Source of the DNA: Sabellastarte sp. h YS-2021
Lineage: Eukaryota; Annelida; Polychaeta; Sabellida; Sabellidae
Assembly: GCA_964017235.1 (NCBI GenBank)
Contig: OZ024940.1
Coordinates: 29,506,573-29,570,572 of the forward strand
Direction of reading: 5' to 3'
Length of the DNA: 64,000 nt
This document shows positions 40,830 through 52,335 of this stretch, one piece after another. Position 1 is the stretch's first letter. Every line of letters begins with the position of its first letter. The notes below the pieces were generated by a model. The model saw only the letters and a program-made list of their open reading frames with translations. It did no database searches and was not told the origin of the DNA. The position numbers were made by a program, and so were the translations under genes.

Positions 40830-41589
40830 ATTAGAGACTAAGATTCAAATAAATTTGATCATTTATCATTCAATACACACCGTATTAGACCTCATTTAAG
40901 TTGGACAGAGGAATTATCACTTAAGACACCAACTGTCCACAGAATTGACCATTAAAGTAGATATAAATATCAGACGGCCATTTAGATTTGTATCTCTAGA
41001 GATTAAAGTTAATTCTGTTCGAATTAATACATTAGACTCCAAATTTTATTTCATGCCAAAATATATTGAAGCTTGTAATTAAGAAATAGTTAGTCTGACT
41101 AACAGGACAAGACATCTTCAATTCCCCCACACTGTGTGAAATTTTGCCACTAGACTGGAGTGTGTGTGGGGGGGACAACCCCTTGAAAATACAACAAAAA
41201 TAATTAATAGTTATGTCACTTTTGGATTAGGGAAGATCTGTGGTTTAAAATAGTCATCAAAATCATAAATTTCTAAAGAATTTCCCAGAAGTCCAAGCAA
41301 TAAATGGGAGTTTCCCCAACTGGGAATTTTTTACGTACTGTGTGGGGCCTTTAACAATTATCAATTATCTAATATTTAAAATTACAATTCTGAAAATGAA
41401 TAATAATTTAAATTTACGTCCACAATAAATTGTAAGCATTCTTTGATATCCTGAAAGGGTCAATCCCTTAAGTGTGTGGTTACAAAACAAAACAAAACTG
41501 AAATCACATTTAGGGTGACAAAGTTTACCTGTGTCTGAAGTCAGTGGTAGATTTCCTGATTTAAAAAAAATCCACACAAAGGTCGTAAG

Positions 41590-42370
41590 TCACTTTGCTT
41601 ACCATATGGCAAACTCAAGAGTCAGCAACATTGTTGCAGACATATCATAGGTCAGATGGCTTAGTTTGTGAAAGCATTATGTAGGTCACATTGCCTAGTA
41701 GATTGATGTTTCTTGAGTCAGACTGTTTTTCTTTTTATATTAACTGACTATATTAACTGATTGCTTTGTAGATAGAAGTATCATATTACGTAATATATGG
41801 AACTGTCATAAGTCAGATTGCTTAATATTATAAAAGTATGATAAGTCAGATTGCTTAATATATGGAAATCATTGTAAGTCAACTTGCTTATTATATATGG
41901 GACTGGGATTAGTCAGATTAGTTAATATCATAAAAGTATGATAAGTCACATTGCTTAATATAGGGAACTGTCAGAAGTCAGACTGCTGAATATTATAAAA
42001 GCATGATAAGTCAGATTGCTTAATATATGTAAATCACAGTAAGTCAGATTGCTTAATATGTGGAACTATTATATATTATAAATTATATATTAAATATTAT
42101 AAAAGTAAGATAAGTCAGAATGCTGAATATGTGGAATCATAGTAAGTCAGATTGCTTAATGTATTGACCCATCATAAGTCACACAGTTTTATGTATAGAA
42201 GCAAGAGAGGTCAAACTGCTTAAGATATAGAACCATCAAAAGTCAGATTGCTTAATATATGGAACCGTAATAAGTCAGATTGCTTAACATACAGAAGTAC
42301 TTTAAGTCAGATTGCTTAATATTCAAACTCAACATGAGTGAGATTGTTTAACATACCAAAACCACACTAG
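41590..42370 (+). repeat. About 33-bp minisatellite (AGTCAGATTGCTTAATAT)
   Basis: Some twenty units of ATAAGTCAGATTGCTTAATA, each followed by a variable TGGAACC-like link. It occupies the intron on the 3' side of the microexon at 43828-43854. Confidence 0.9.
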
Positions 42371-43014
42371 GCTGTAAATCACATTACAATGCTCTGCGCG
42401 GTCTATAACATTGTTAAAACAGTACAAAATTATTTCTTGAAACATTACCACTTAAAAGACATTAAAAATCTTACGATGTTTATTGATAGAAAATTTCTTG
42501 ATAAATTAAAAAGGAGGGTGTAGAAAGATACACACACAAAAAACTGTAATATTTAAGAAAAGTGCCCAAATAATAGGAAATAAAATGGAAAGTGCATGAA
42601 GGGTAGTGATACACTAGAAATGGAAAAACTTATAATCTGATCTAATTAGGCCTTGAGAGGACTAAATCTCTGTACTGGCGCATTCTGAGGAAGTAAACTT
42701 AAAACAGCCAACATCACATTGAGCGACACAACACCCAATGTACAAACTAGAACTAGGTTGAAAAACTGCATTGAGTAAAGAAAACTTAAAATTAGCCCTC
42801 ACATGAAATATGGATAATAAAACACAAATAAGCTTTCTCAACATTTGGTTTGACCTTTTTGACAGGTCACCAGTGTGTGGAGTTTTAGTCAACATCCAGC
42901 ATTTAAAATTGCAGGTTTAGAAATTCGATCATTAAGACAACACCTCTATCACTAAGACAACATGAAACTCATCAGCAATTTATTGGCTGTGTCCATGACT
43001 AAGCTACATACTGG

Positions 43015-43690
43015 CTGGAACTAAGGCAACACAACACAACTGGCCACCTTTGACATAAACCTACATACAGGCTAGAACTTCTATTAATAAAACAACATAC
43101 AGGCTAGAACTTCTATCATTAAGACAACATACAGGCTCAAAAGTCTATTAGTAAGACAACATGCAGGCTAGAACTTCTATCATTAAGATAACATACAGGC
43201 TAGAACTTCTATTAATAAAACAACATACAGGCTAGAACTTCTATCATTAAGACAGCATACAGGCTCAAAAGTCTATCAGTAAGACAACATACAGGATAGA
43301 ACTTCTATTACTTAAGACAACATACAGAGTGGAACTTCCATCAGTAAGACAATATACAGGCTAGAACTTCTACTATTAAGACAGCATACAGGCTAGAACT
43401 TATATTAATAAGACAACATAGAGGCTAGAACCTCTATTACTGAGACATCAAACAGGCTAGAACTTCTATCATTAAGACAACATACAGGCCAGAACTTCTA
43501 TCATTAAGACAATAAACAGGCTGAAAATTCTATCATTAAGACAACATACAGGCTCAAAAGTCTATCAGTAAGACAACATACAGGATAGAACTTCTATTAC
43601 TGAGACATCAAACAGGCTAGAACTTCTATCATTAAGACAACATACAGGCCAGAACTTCTATCATTAAGACAACATACAGGCTAAATCCTC
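43015..43690 (+). repeat. 32-bp minisatellite (AAGACAACATACAGGCTAGA)
   Basis: About twenty units of ATTAAGACAACATACAGGCT then AGAACTTCTATC, with blocks of units repeated at a higher order (43250-43320 recurs at about 43545-43600). It ends about 140 bases from the microexon at 43828-43854. Confidence 0.9.
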
Positions 43691-43827
43691 CCTCCTCGAG
43701 GCAAGACAAAACTCAACAACACCTATTAATAATAATGCACAACATACATGATTTCCCTGTGAAACTCAAGACAACATATAGAAAATAAAACTGGGATTCA
43801 AAGCACATTTAGTTCACACTCGGTTAC

Positions 43828-43854
43828 CTGTATCGGCAGTGAACGGCTCCTCAT
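43828..43854 (-). CDS. Long-tail microexon, 27 bases (DEEPFTADTG type)
   Basis: Acceptor CCTACCAG, donor ACAG-GTAACC; phase 1 in and out. Encodes D-EEPFTADT with split codons. It is a clear duplicate of the exon at 46356-46382 (same length, phase, and sequence pattern GAYGAGGAGCCGTTC vs GACGAGCCTTCG). Confidence 0.75.
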
Positions 43855-43969
43855 CTGGTAGGGCTGATGTGGGAAAAACAGATGAAAAAAAGATCAAATA
43901 AGTGTGTTGAACAGGAAGACCTTATAGATTGTAATATATATGTCTGTTCTAAGGTGCCTAATTGTTACC

Positions 43970-44195
43970 TGTGGTTTTATAGGTATATTGGTGGAAGTTC
44001 GACATAACTAAAATCAAATCCTGTGGATATTGGAGGGTCTAGCTACACAAAGCCTACTCTATATTATAATGGAAGTCAGCCATAACTAAAACTACATCCT
44101 GTGGATATTAGAGGTTTTTAAATCTATTGTACATAATGGAAGTTAGCAATAACTAAGCTAGATTCTGTAGATATTGGAGGTTCTGGCTATACAAA
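43970..44195. repeat. Degenerate repeat, opposite-strand relative of 12205-12440
   Basis: Three diverged units with ATAATGGAAGTCAGCCATAA, CTAAAACTACATCCTGTGGA and TATTAGAGG. No coding sign. Confidence 0.5.
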
Positions 44196-44659
44196 CAGTA
44201 TTGACAGAGAAGAAATAAACTGAAGTTTCAGAAGAAGAATTCCTGATTGTAAAGAACACTGTATAAATGGTGTTAGAGGTGAGGTGCAAGTATAACCTAT
44301 GACAAGCATGTGGAGTCATGTGATACTTTATTAAAACTGTTACAACTACACACATAGTGCGAGCAAGCACGACACAAAGACACATTTGATTGGGAGCGAG
44401 TTTGGCTTGGTATGTCGAGTGCATATTTTGAGGTGAGAAGACAAACAGCTCAAAATATCTTCTCGGATTAAAGTAAACAAACGGCAATAGTGGAAAATGC
44501 TTCGAATCTACATAATCGAAGAATTAGTGTGCAACAATTGTAGTAACAGTAATTATAGGTTAAACTACTTCAAAAATTTACTGTCTAGTTATTATATTCA
44601 ATCATTCTGTATGTTTTAATGTACTATGAAAAGTATGGTTTAGCAATCCCAAGGATTGC

Positions 44660-44990
44660 AAAGCGCCAGGCGGCTTCACTTTAAAGGTCTTTGGTCTTAA
44701 ATCTGATGTTTTTTCATTCGATCTAAAATTTTGTTCAAGGCTTCTATATTTTTTTCTAACTCAGCATTCAGTAAAGGTCTCAGTCTAAGGTTTTGACTGA
44801 AGACTTTTTCTTAAATGTAAGAGATTTAAGGAGGATCACTTTAAGTTTCTCATTTTGACACAGCGGTTATGTGAAAGTCAGTTTGGCTCAAAGACCATTG
44901 CAAACTTGAGCCGAAAAAAACTCAAGATTTTAAGACAAAACCTTAAAGTTTTGGGTTTAAGATTTGAGACATTTGACGAGTCTGGCCAAC
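44660..44990 (+). mobile_element. Palindromic MITE (AAAGGTCT family), copy 2
   Basis: Shares with 36515-37028 GGTCTCAGTCTAAGG-like words, a TTTGACACAGCGGTTATGTG block (TTTGTGACAGCCGCTATATA there), and the end GATTTGAGACATTTGACGAG followed by TCTGGCC. Edges approximate. Confidence 0.5.
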
Positions 44991-45145
44991 TGAAGGGCAT
45001 TGGAAAAAATACAATTACAACAAAACTATTCAGAATTGATACAGAAAATTAATAACACACTATATACAGAGTGCATTATATACAAATATGGCCATACAGA
45101 TATACTTGGCACACAAAAATACTTTTTCCCAAAAAGTATAAGTTT

Positions 45146-45510
45146 GGGGCCGGTTTCACAAAGCCTTTGGAAAGATCCTCCTTTAGTAAAGGAAGGCCAT
45201 TTTTTCCTTTGGGAAGGCCACTTTTAAATTCAGTTTCACAAAGCCTCCTTTAACTCTCCTTAGCAAAGGTCTTAGTTGAAACTTATAAAGGGAGTAAATG
45301 TTCATTTAAAGTTTTTAAACATTCCTTGAAGGACACTTCCTTCAATTTAAGGTAGGTCCTTAGCTTCCTTGAAATTTAAGGGAGTTTTCAAGGTCTCCTT
45401 TAAGGAAGGAGGCTTTGTGAAAGTGAGATTTTTAAAGGAGGGAGAAATTCAAGGAAATCATGGAATTACAGGTGACCTTTATCTTATGGAGGCTTCATGA
45501 AACCAGCCTC
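45146..45510 (+). mobile_element. Palindromic MITE, AAGGA-rich family, copy 2
   Basis: Left end GGGGCCGGTTTCACAAAGCC, right end inverted GAGGCTGGTTTCATGAAGCC. The interior is a series of inverted AAGGAGG and CCTCCTT words. This is a better preserved version of 1345-1703 in opposite orientation. Confidence 0.85.
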
Positions 45511-45691
45511 TGGTATTCCATAATAATTATAAGACCCCTGTTTCCACTTGTGCAAGTTTGATGCCTCACCACGATCACACGAGTTTGCCGTGGGGATGAA
45601 AATTGGAGGTCGCACAACTTTTTTTTTTTTGTTCACTCTTCAATGTCGGAAGTCCAATTTTGTGGGAGTTACAACTTATCTTTATGGTGTT

Positions 45692-45922
45692 ACGGAGGCT
45701 CGGTGGTGTAGCGGTTAGAGTTCTCGCCTCCAACCTCTAAGGCCGCCGGTTCGAATATCGGGCCGGGCGCTTCACGTTGGACTGTTGGTAGTTACTTGCC
45801 GATGCCCGGTGGTTTACAGTGCAGTATGCACTGGTTTCCTCCACCTGTAAACTACCCATCGCAATATGACCCTGGCTGTTGAACGTGACGTCAAACAACA
45901 AATAAATAAATAAATAAATTAT
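45692..45922 (+). mobile_element. tRNA-derived SINE, family B, full length
   Basis: Head GGCTCGGTGGTGTAGCGGTT (A-box), GCCGGTTCGAATATCG (B-box), body GGTAGTTACTTGCCGATGCC, GGTTTACAGTGCAGTATGCA, ending AAATAAATAAATAAATAAAT. Confidence 0.88.
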
Positions 45923-46035
45923 GGTGTTACGACTAATTTTAATTTTTGGCATTACCACCCATCTTGTAAACTCTGCTGTGAAAACGAAACCGACTGATAT
46001 TATCTCATAGGAGTCCCTCAAATATATTACTAGAG

Positions 46036-46340
46036 TGGTCAGGATTGGGAGTTATAACCTTATGAATCGTAAAAAAATCCACACGACTTTGTGAACATCA
46101 ATTTTGTGCCAAAGATTAGCTAGGCCATTTCTTTGCAAGCTTTCAACTCATTTCTGGGCTTCAAACTTGAGCCTTTTTTTCTTCCAAATAGGGCTCCCTG
46201 GTTTGTCAGTCTTGTCAACCGGATGAGTTCACTGCGGCCGAGGTCTTATGATAACTCGTAAAAGTTGAAACAGCGGTACCAAGGGTGACTAACACAAGAA
46301 TATATATTACAGCTTTATAACACACAGTTCTACAACCACA
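46036..46340. other. Intron, no recognisable feature
   Basis: No frames, repeats or RNA genes that I can support between the SINE at 45692 and the microexon at 46356. Confidence 0.35.
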
Positions 46341-46355
46341 TTTAGAGACAGTTAC

Positions 46356-46382
46356 CTGTTTCGGCAGTCGAAGGCTCGTCAT
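46356..46382 (-). CDS. Long-tail microexon, 27 bases (DDEPSTAETG type)
   Basis: Donor ACAG-GTAACT, phase 1 in and out. The acceptor TATTTAG is at 46383-46384. Encodes D-DEPSTAET with split codons; repeats the design of 43828-43854 and of the preceding exon's end IGET-G. Confidence 0.75.
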
Positions 46383-47055
46383 CTAAATATACACGCAGAT
46401 ATGGGAGTTAATTCACTTGGGAACTACATAATTATGTGCATTGGTAATTATGGGGGAGTGGGGGGGGGGGGGGGGGGCTTACGACAGCATTAGCAATTAA
46501 GAGCACTGTACCCATTGATATGTTGTACTTGTCATCTATATGTTGGGATGTTTACTTTAGTATCATATTTGACAGAAGAATAAGCTATTTGAAATGACCT
46601 TTGACCCCTAAACTTTAGGCTTTATGAATTCGGGTGTAGATCTCAAAACTGAAAAACTTTTCATAGATTTACAGTAAAGAACTATTGTTTGAGCTTTGAT
46701 AGAAATCCATGTTTATACACTTAAAACAAGATTATGTGTTTAAACTGCTGCAAATTACGGCACGGAGCAGTAATTACAGAGTTCATAGTTTTATGTTATT
46801 TGTTAAACTGTATACAGGTGGTCAAGATTGTCCGGTTCATAATAATGCCTGATTTTTATTGGAGTTCATTTTTAAATGTTGCAACCAGAATTTTGAGTTT
46901 TTTGTGGGGATTTTTATTCAAATTATTCCCTTTGAGATCGATGTTATTTCATGAAAAATTTTTTTAAAAATTGAAGCAAATCACCCAAACTGAGTACATT
47001 TACGTTCAGTAATTCATAATTTTGACCACCCATGTAAAATACATTTTAAACTCAC

Positions 47056-47131
47056 CAGTTTCACCGATCATGCCCACGTCGATGTTGCCCGGAGTCATTG
47101 GGGTGGCTGGTACACTCTCGTCAAAACGCAC
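47056..47131 (-). CDS. Long-tail VRFD exon
   Basis: Acceptor GTTTGCGCAG, donor ACTG-GTGAG; phase 0 in, phase 1 out. Encodes VRFDESVPATPMTPGNID then VGMIGET. With Arg-Lys supplied by the preceding exon it forms RKVRF. It matches the short-tail exon 54641-54844 (VRFD, TP, TPG, then NI-V/NILV), so the two derive from a duplication. Confidence 0.82.
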
Positions 47132-47523
47132 CTGCGCAAACAGAAAAGGTCAAACTTCAGCATATTTGATTGTCATTTAATTTTTAATTGGAAATATTGA
47201 GCACTTACTAACAAAAGCTAATGGATGATATCCAACTCTCTGTCGACTGCAGACGTGCCAATTTAAGGTTTAGAAGCAACCTTAACTGGGTCAATAAGAC
47301 ATAATAGGATTTCTTCCCGTCAATAGGTCACATGATCAAGTGTTCACTTCACTTTGCATTCAATTATTCATTTCATTCGCTTAAATTTGCACCTCTCCAC
47401 TAATGCCACTGAGTTTGAATTTGATGACTCGAGCAAATATCTTTTGTTTGGAAATGTGTTGGGGGAGGGGTATTTTGCGATATAATCTGCATTTCTTAAA
47501 AAATCAATTTCAATCCAATACCA

Positions 47524-47753
47524 GGGGCCACGGTGGCAGAGTGGTAACACACTCGCCTCCCACCTCTGAGATCGGGGTTCGAATCCTGGCCCGACCTCAA
47601 GTGGGAAAGCTGGTAGTTGCTTGCCATTGGTCGGCAGTTTACAGTACAGAACCTTGACACCAACTGTATGTACTGGTTTCCTCCGCCCACAAAACTACCC
47701 GTCGTGATATGACCTGTACAGTGTTGAAAGCGACGTAAAAATCCAAATAAATA
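47524..47753 (+). mobile_element. tRNA-derived SINE, family A, full length
   Basis: The cleanest + strand copy: head GGGGCCACGGTGGCAGAGTG, B-box GGGGTTCGAATCC, body to TGTTGAAAGCGACGTAAAAA and an AAATAAATA tail. Direct repeats AATCCAATA at 47512-47520 and 47754-47762. It lies only about 50 bases from the splice donor of the exon at 47801. Confidence 0.92.
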
Positions 47754-47800
47754 AATCCAATATCAAAATATATATAAATGGTCTGTACCTGATTACTCAC

Positions 47801-47856
47801 CTTCCGGTCGTTGTCAATCAGGTGGGCTCTGTCTGGGATCTCCACTGAGGTGAGGC
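47801..47856 (-). CDS. Long-tail lead exon (LTSVEIPDRAHLIDNDRK)
   Basis: Acceptor TGCTGTACTTTGTAG, donor AAG-GTGAGT; 56 bases, phase 1 in, phase 0 out. These are the same phases as the short-tail lead exon 59779-59846, so one or the other can be used but not both. Ends in Arg-Lys, which completes the VRF motif of the next exon. An inner acceptor CCTCACCTCAG 12 bases on is also possible in phase. Confidence 0.75.
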
Positions 47857-47869
47857 CTACAAAGTACAG

Positions 47870-48290
47870 CAGAGGCAGCTGAGAGCAGCCACACAGATAG
47901 CCATGCATACAGACATACACCCAGCCAAACAGACAGCCAAACTGTAAAGGCTCGTGAGAGAACCAAGAATAGCCATGCACACAGCCACCCATACACTTGG
48001 CCACACCTGCAATTGTACAGCCAGCCATACACCCACCCATGCAAGCCAAGACTGCAACTGTATAGCCACCCATAAAGGTAGCCAGACATAAAGCTAGCCA
48101 GCCATATTGCCACACATACACACAGAAATAGAGATAGATCTGTACAGCCAGCCACACAGATACACAAACTTAGCCAGCCAAATGGCCACACATACACACA
48201 AAGCTGTACAGCTAGCCAAACATATAGACATACAGTTAGCCAGCCATATAAGCACACTGGCCTCAGTCATACACAAATACACCCTATGTC
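47870..48290 (-). repeat. Degenerate CAGCCAGCCATA minisatellite
   Basis: Irregular repeats of CAGCCAGCCATAC, ACACCCACCCATAC and ACATACACACA. Long false frames (Trp/Leu/Cys-rich) arise in all - strand phases. It lies just upstream of the exon at 47801-47856. Confidence 0.8.
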
Positions 48291-48869
48291 TTACATAGTG
48301 CCAGAACCCTGCCTAGTAAGAAGCCTTCACTGAATTTACCCAAAGCGGGGTGGGGGGTGGGGGGGTGGAATAGAACAACAAGGAAAAGACTGTATATTGG
48401 AAACAAGGCAACATCTATCACTGTTTCAGGGACATACATTTAAGGGTAAATATGTGTTAACTAGTGAGATACAAGTTAAAAACCGCCACTGGCCACCCTC
48501 AGCACGTCAGTGACGGCTATTGTACCTTACCCGTTACTATGGCAACAGCGCCTGCAAAAGTGTCCGCTTATTTCTGCTTTAAAAGCTATAGAGAGAAACT
48601 AATCATCTCATTCAAGTAACCAGCTAGGTCGCCAGAATACATACACCACAAACTAATATTGGAAAGACATTGGAAAAATAATCCATTAAAAAGTTGAGGA
48701 GACATCCACGTCAAGGTTCTCATGATGATTTGGAAGAATGTTTTTTGTAAAGTTAGTCGCTGGGAGATTCAGAAAATTGAAAAATTTTACTATGTCAGCT
48801 GATTCTTCAGCAAATAAGTGATAATGCATTAGTGGCTTCCGTGAAATATAAAATTACACCATCTTTGCA

Positions 48870-49400
48870 ACTTCTTTGACATTTTACGTAAAATATATAT
48901 GTGTGATTTCCTTGATATAATATAAAATTACGATATATTAGCAATTTCCTCAAAATGTAAAGAAGAATGTATTAGCGGTTTCTTCGATAGTTAAACTTAT
49001 AATACGTCAGCGACTTCCTGAAAAATGTAAAATTATTATACATTAGCGACTTCCTCAACATGTAAAAGTGTGGTATATCAGTGAATTCCTTCACACCTAA
49101 AATTACCTATAAACCAGCAAATTCTTGAAACTATAAAATCATGATATATCAGCGACTTCCTCAACAATCAAATATAAAATCATGATATATCAGTGACTTC
49201 CTCAACATGCAAATATAAAATTATGATATATCAGTGACTTCCTCAATGTGCAAAATCAATGACTTCCACATAAACTTATTACACATTAGCAACTTCCACA
49301 CAAAATTATTATACACTTCCACATGACATGATTACATATCGATGATTTCCTCAATATGTAAAATTACACTATATTAACGAATTCCTCAATATGTGAAATA
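48870..49400 (+). repeat. About 40-bp minisatellite (ATATATCAGTGACTTCCTCAA)
   Basis: About twelve units of ATGATATATCAGTGACTTCC then TCAACATGTAAAAT. Variable, intronic. Confidence 0.85.
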
Positions 49401-49419
49401 ATGATATGTGACGGCGATT

Positions 49420-51255
49420 TTCCGGGCTCACATAAAAAGGACACATTTGGTCCTTTTCTCTCAGTTCATGGAACAGAAATAGCAACACTGATTATTTTGT
49501 TAATATGGAAAGTTTTACCCGACTTAATTTTTCCATCCATTGTTACCAGTGATCAAACAGTGTGTTTAATTGCAAGGAATTTAATTAGGATCAGTTTTAG
49601 GGAAATGAGTTTAAACCATGACACCCGATTTAAGCGAGGGCTTCAACAGTCGTGACAAGAGAAAGGTGCAAAACAATTTGTTTTATTTTCAATTGAAACC
49701 ATGACAATAGCATTTGTTATACAGACAACTGTACTGTGAAGGGTGAACAAGAATATACCAAAAAAATGATACAAATAAAACTCTACGTCAGCTGAAACAG
49801 CAAGCATTTACAGTAAACTTATTTACAATTGTTTACGATTAAACTGCTCCAATGAACAAAATCACACCAGTATCTGGAGTCTCACTATCTTACATATAAA
49901 TAATTACAATAAAGACAACAACAAAGAAATGGTTTGGTTACAGATTCATTTCAATACCAGTACGTTGCAAAATACACAGAAACAACAGTATTCAAAAGCA
50001 CATACCGTTAAGTGTAGTAATTTGGCAAAATTGGAAATAAAAAAAAATCTTCTTCACATCCCTCAAAGAGGTTCTGTAATTCGTGGCACACATCTGTCTG
50101 TATGTTCGTTTGCAAAATAACTCAAGAAGCTATGGATGGACTTTGCTGATATTTTTTCAGGAAATGTTCAGAATGACGCAAGGATTCAATCCAATATGGA
50201 AATATTGCTGCATTCTTTGGTTTTCACACGGCTGGTATATACACAGTCGTGAGTCGTAGCCGGACGCTGCAAGCCGCCAAACATGGGAAAACCCCCCCAA
50301 AACGCATGATTTAAAAATAGTCTTTTAGATTAAAAAATAATAGACTATAATTAGTAATTAGTATTCCAAAGGTCTTTTCAGGTAGTGATAATTGAAAATT
50401 TATACATAAAATCAGCACACACAAATTAGAACCTGACCAATCAGCACACAGCTTACAAATCATGATTTTTATATGGGTGAATTTGATTGGCTCGAGCTAA
50501 CTTCATCAATGAGCCTAGATTTTTTTGCCCAAATATGATACATATGCCAAATTACTACACCGAGCAGTTGTTTTTTTTAAATTCCCCAAAATACACACTA
50601 TATCAGAATTTATTGCTCAAAGATAAAAATTATTTTTAATTTCAAGCAGATTCTTGATTTAAATTCTAAAATGAAGACCTTACCAGAAATGCAAATTTAG
50701 CGTTGATATTTTGCCAAGAGTTACTTTATAGGAACATTGTAGGTTGTTATATTCATTGAATATCATTTTACAGTTAAATTATTTCAAAAACTTAAAAAAA
50801 AATAATTAAAAACTGCATCAAAACAATTAATTGAAAACCTTTGAAAAACTGTTTTATAATAGAAGTCAACTATGCCTTACAATTCAGCCGGAATTTGAAG
50901 CTATTTTGTGATTGCATGAATCCTCATTTCAATCAACGCGGTTATAATTTCTTTCTTTTAACTGGTCAACTATTTTGTTTCGTAAGAAGAATTAAAACCA
51001 AGGGTAAACTGAAGTAAAAGCAGTAAGCAATTTGAAGTTACTTAAGATTCTACTCATATAATTAAAAGAACTTAGTGACCTTTGTACAAAAACTACAAAA
51101 GTACCAGTAACTCGTAAATAAAAAGTTTCTTCCCCAAAAACAATAGAATGAGCAAAAACTGAACAAGATTTACATTGAAAACACATTAAGAAGTTTAAAT
51201 AAAAACACTAAAATCCAGTTTCAAGTTTTAAGTACAAAATTAAAATTCTCTCTTT
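49420..51255. other. Intron, no recognisable feature
   Basis: AT-rich. No supported frame or RNA gene. About 50090-50180 has words of the dispersed repeat family (GTTTGCAAAATAACTCAAGA), also seen at 57690. Confidence 0.35.
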
Positions 51256-51264
51256 TATGATTTG

Positions 51265-51405
51265 AAGATATCAACATGGCATTAAGCAACCCGATCAGCA
51301 AAAGTTCAGCAAAAAATCAGCGAAAGTATACAGCTTTTTATAAGTAGTACTTAAGCTGATTTTTGGGTTATTTTTCTCCGATCAACTTTGTTGAATGTGC
51401 CCCCC
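51265..51405 (+). mobile_element. Short palindromic MITE, CAGCAAAA type, copy 1
   Basis: GATCAGCAAAAGTTCAGCAA, AAAATCAGCG on the left face CTGATTTTTGGG and CCGATCAACTTTGTTGA on the right. A relative with the same layout (AATCAGCAAAAGATGACC, then TGCTGAATATTTTGCCGATC) lies at 54240-54350. Confidence 0.5.
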
Positions 51406-51619
51406 ACCCAATCACTTTGATAAACTTTTTAGGTCAACTTCAGTTTTTTTTGGCCCACTTTTTGGCCCACTTTAGTCAATTTGGCCCATTTTGGACACAG
51501 CATACATTTACTGACATTTCTCGAAATCATTAAAACCCCACAGAATCTACTAATAACAGAGTTATTACGCGTTTTTTATCAGATAACAAAGAAACCATGC
51601 AACATACGCGTGTCAACCT

Positions 51620-51750
51620 TGGTCCGTGTTCACAAAAGGGATCAAGTCTCAAGTTGAGCCAAATATCAGCTCAAATTCGCAGCTGTTTACATTAAACTTG
51701 AGCTGATTTTTCGCTAAATTTGACCTTGACTCCTTCTGCCAATACGACCC
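51620..51750 (+). mobile_element. Short palindromic MITE, TTCACAAAAGGGATCA type, copy 1
   Basis: GTGTTCACAAAAGGGATCAA, then CAAGTTGAGCCAAATATCAG and ACTTGAGCTGATTTTTCGCT, then GACCTTGACTCC. Copies of the same layout are at 52926-53000 (half), 58977-59098 and 62528-62657. Confidence 0.7.
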
Positions 51751-52094
51751 CCTTGATTAAGTACAAATCTTACACCAAGTGTGTGATAATATACAACATT
51801 TACATACTTATAGATGCTCTAGTAAATATACTGACATTATATACTACACAAAAACTCGTATCCATTCAGTAGTATTGTTTTCTCTTGTAATGCTATGCAT
51901 TTAAATACAATAGAGAAGTTGCGAACAAGGTTTTTGAAGCTTGTAGCCATTTTCCGTCTACGTTATACATTCTGCGATTTTAGTGTATTTTGTCATTTTT
52001 ATAATGTTAACACCGTCAATTTCACGGACTTTTATGTATAAAGTGGCTTTGTCACGTAAAACTTCCCCCGCAATGTGGTTATAATTACCTCTGC

Positions 52095-52335
52095 CCAGGA
52101 CCGTGTGTTTGTCTGTTTGTTAGCAGGATTACGCAAATACTACAGATTGGAACTTCATGAGAAAAAACAATCATAAAATGGGTCTTGGGTCAAACTTAGA
52201 TCCCGTTAAATTTTGAGACTGATCTGGATCGCCATCTGGATACAAAATAAAATAACCCGAATTTTCCCATTTAGTACTTATTATTACATACCTTGGCGGA
52301 GGTTTGCGCCCCTCCAAAGGCTCTTTTTTATGTTG
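52095..52335 (+). repeat. Copy of the GATCTGGATC dispersed repeat
   Basis: GTTTGTCTGTTTGTTAGCAG, GGTCAAACTTAGATCCCGTT, GAGACTGATCTGGATCGCCA, CTTGGCGGAGGTTTGCGCCC. The longest copy in the window and the inverse of the 9600 and 27915 copies. Half copies continue at 52985-53100 and 57690-57860. Confidence 0.75.

Noticed and set aside
41590..43690. CRISPR-like array
   Set aside because: Units are contiguous and variable without unique spacers, and the genome is eukaryotic.
47639..48257. 172- and 147-codon - strand frames rich in Trp, Cys, Leu
   Set aside because: Arise from the CAGCCAGCCATA minisatellite plus an antisense SINE; the real exon here is only 47801-47856.
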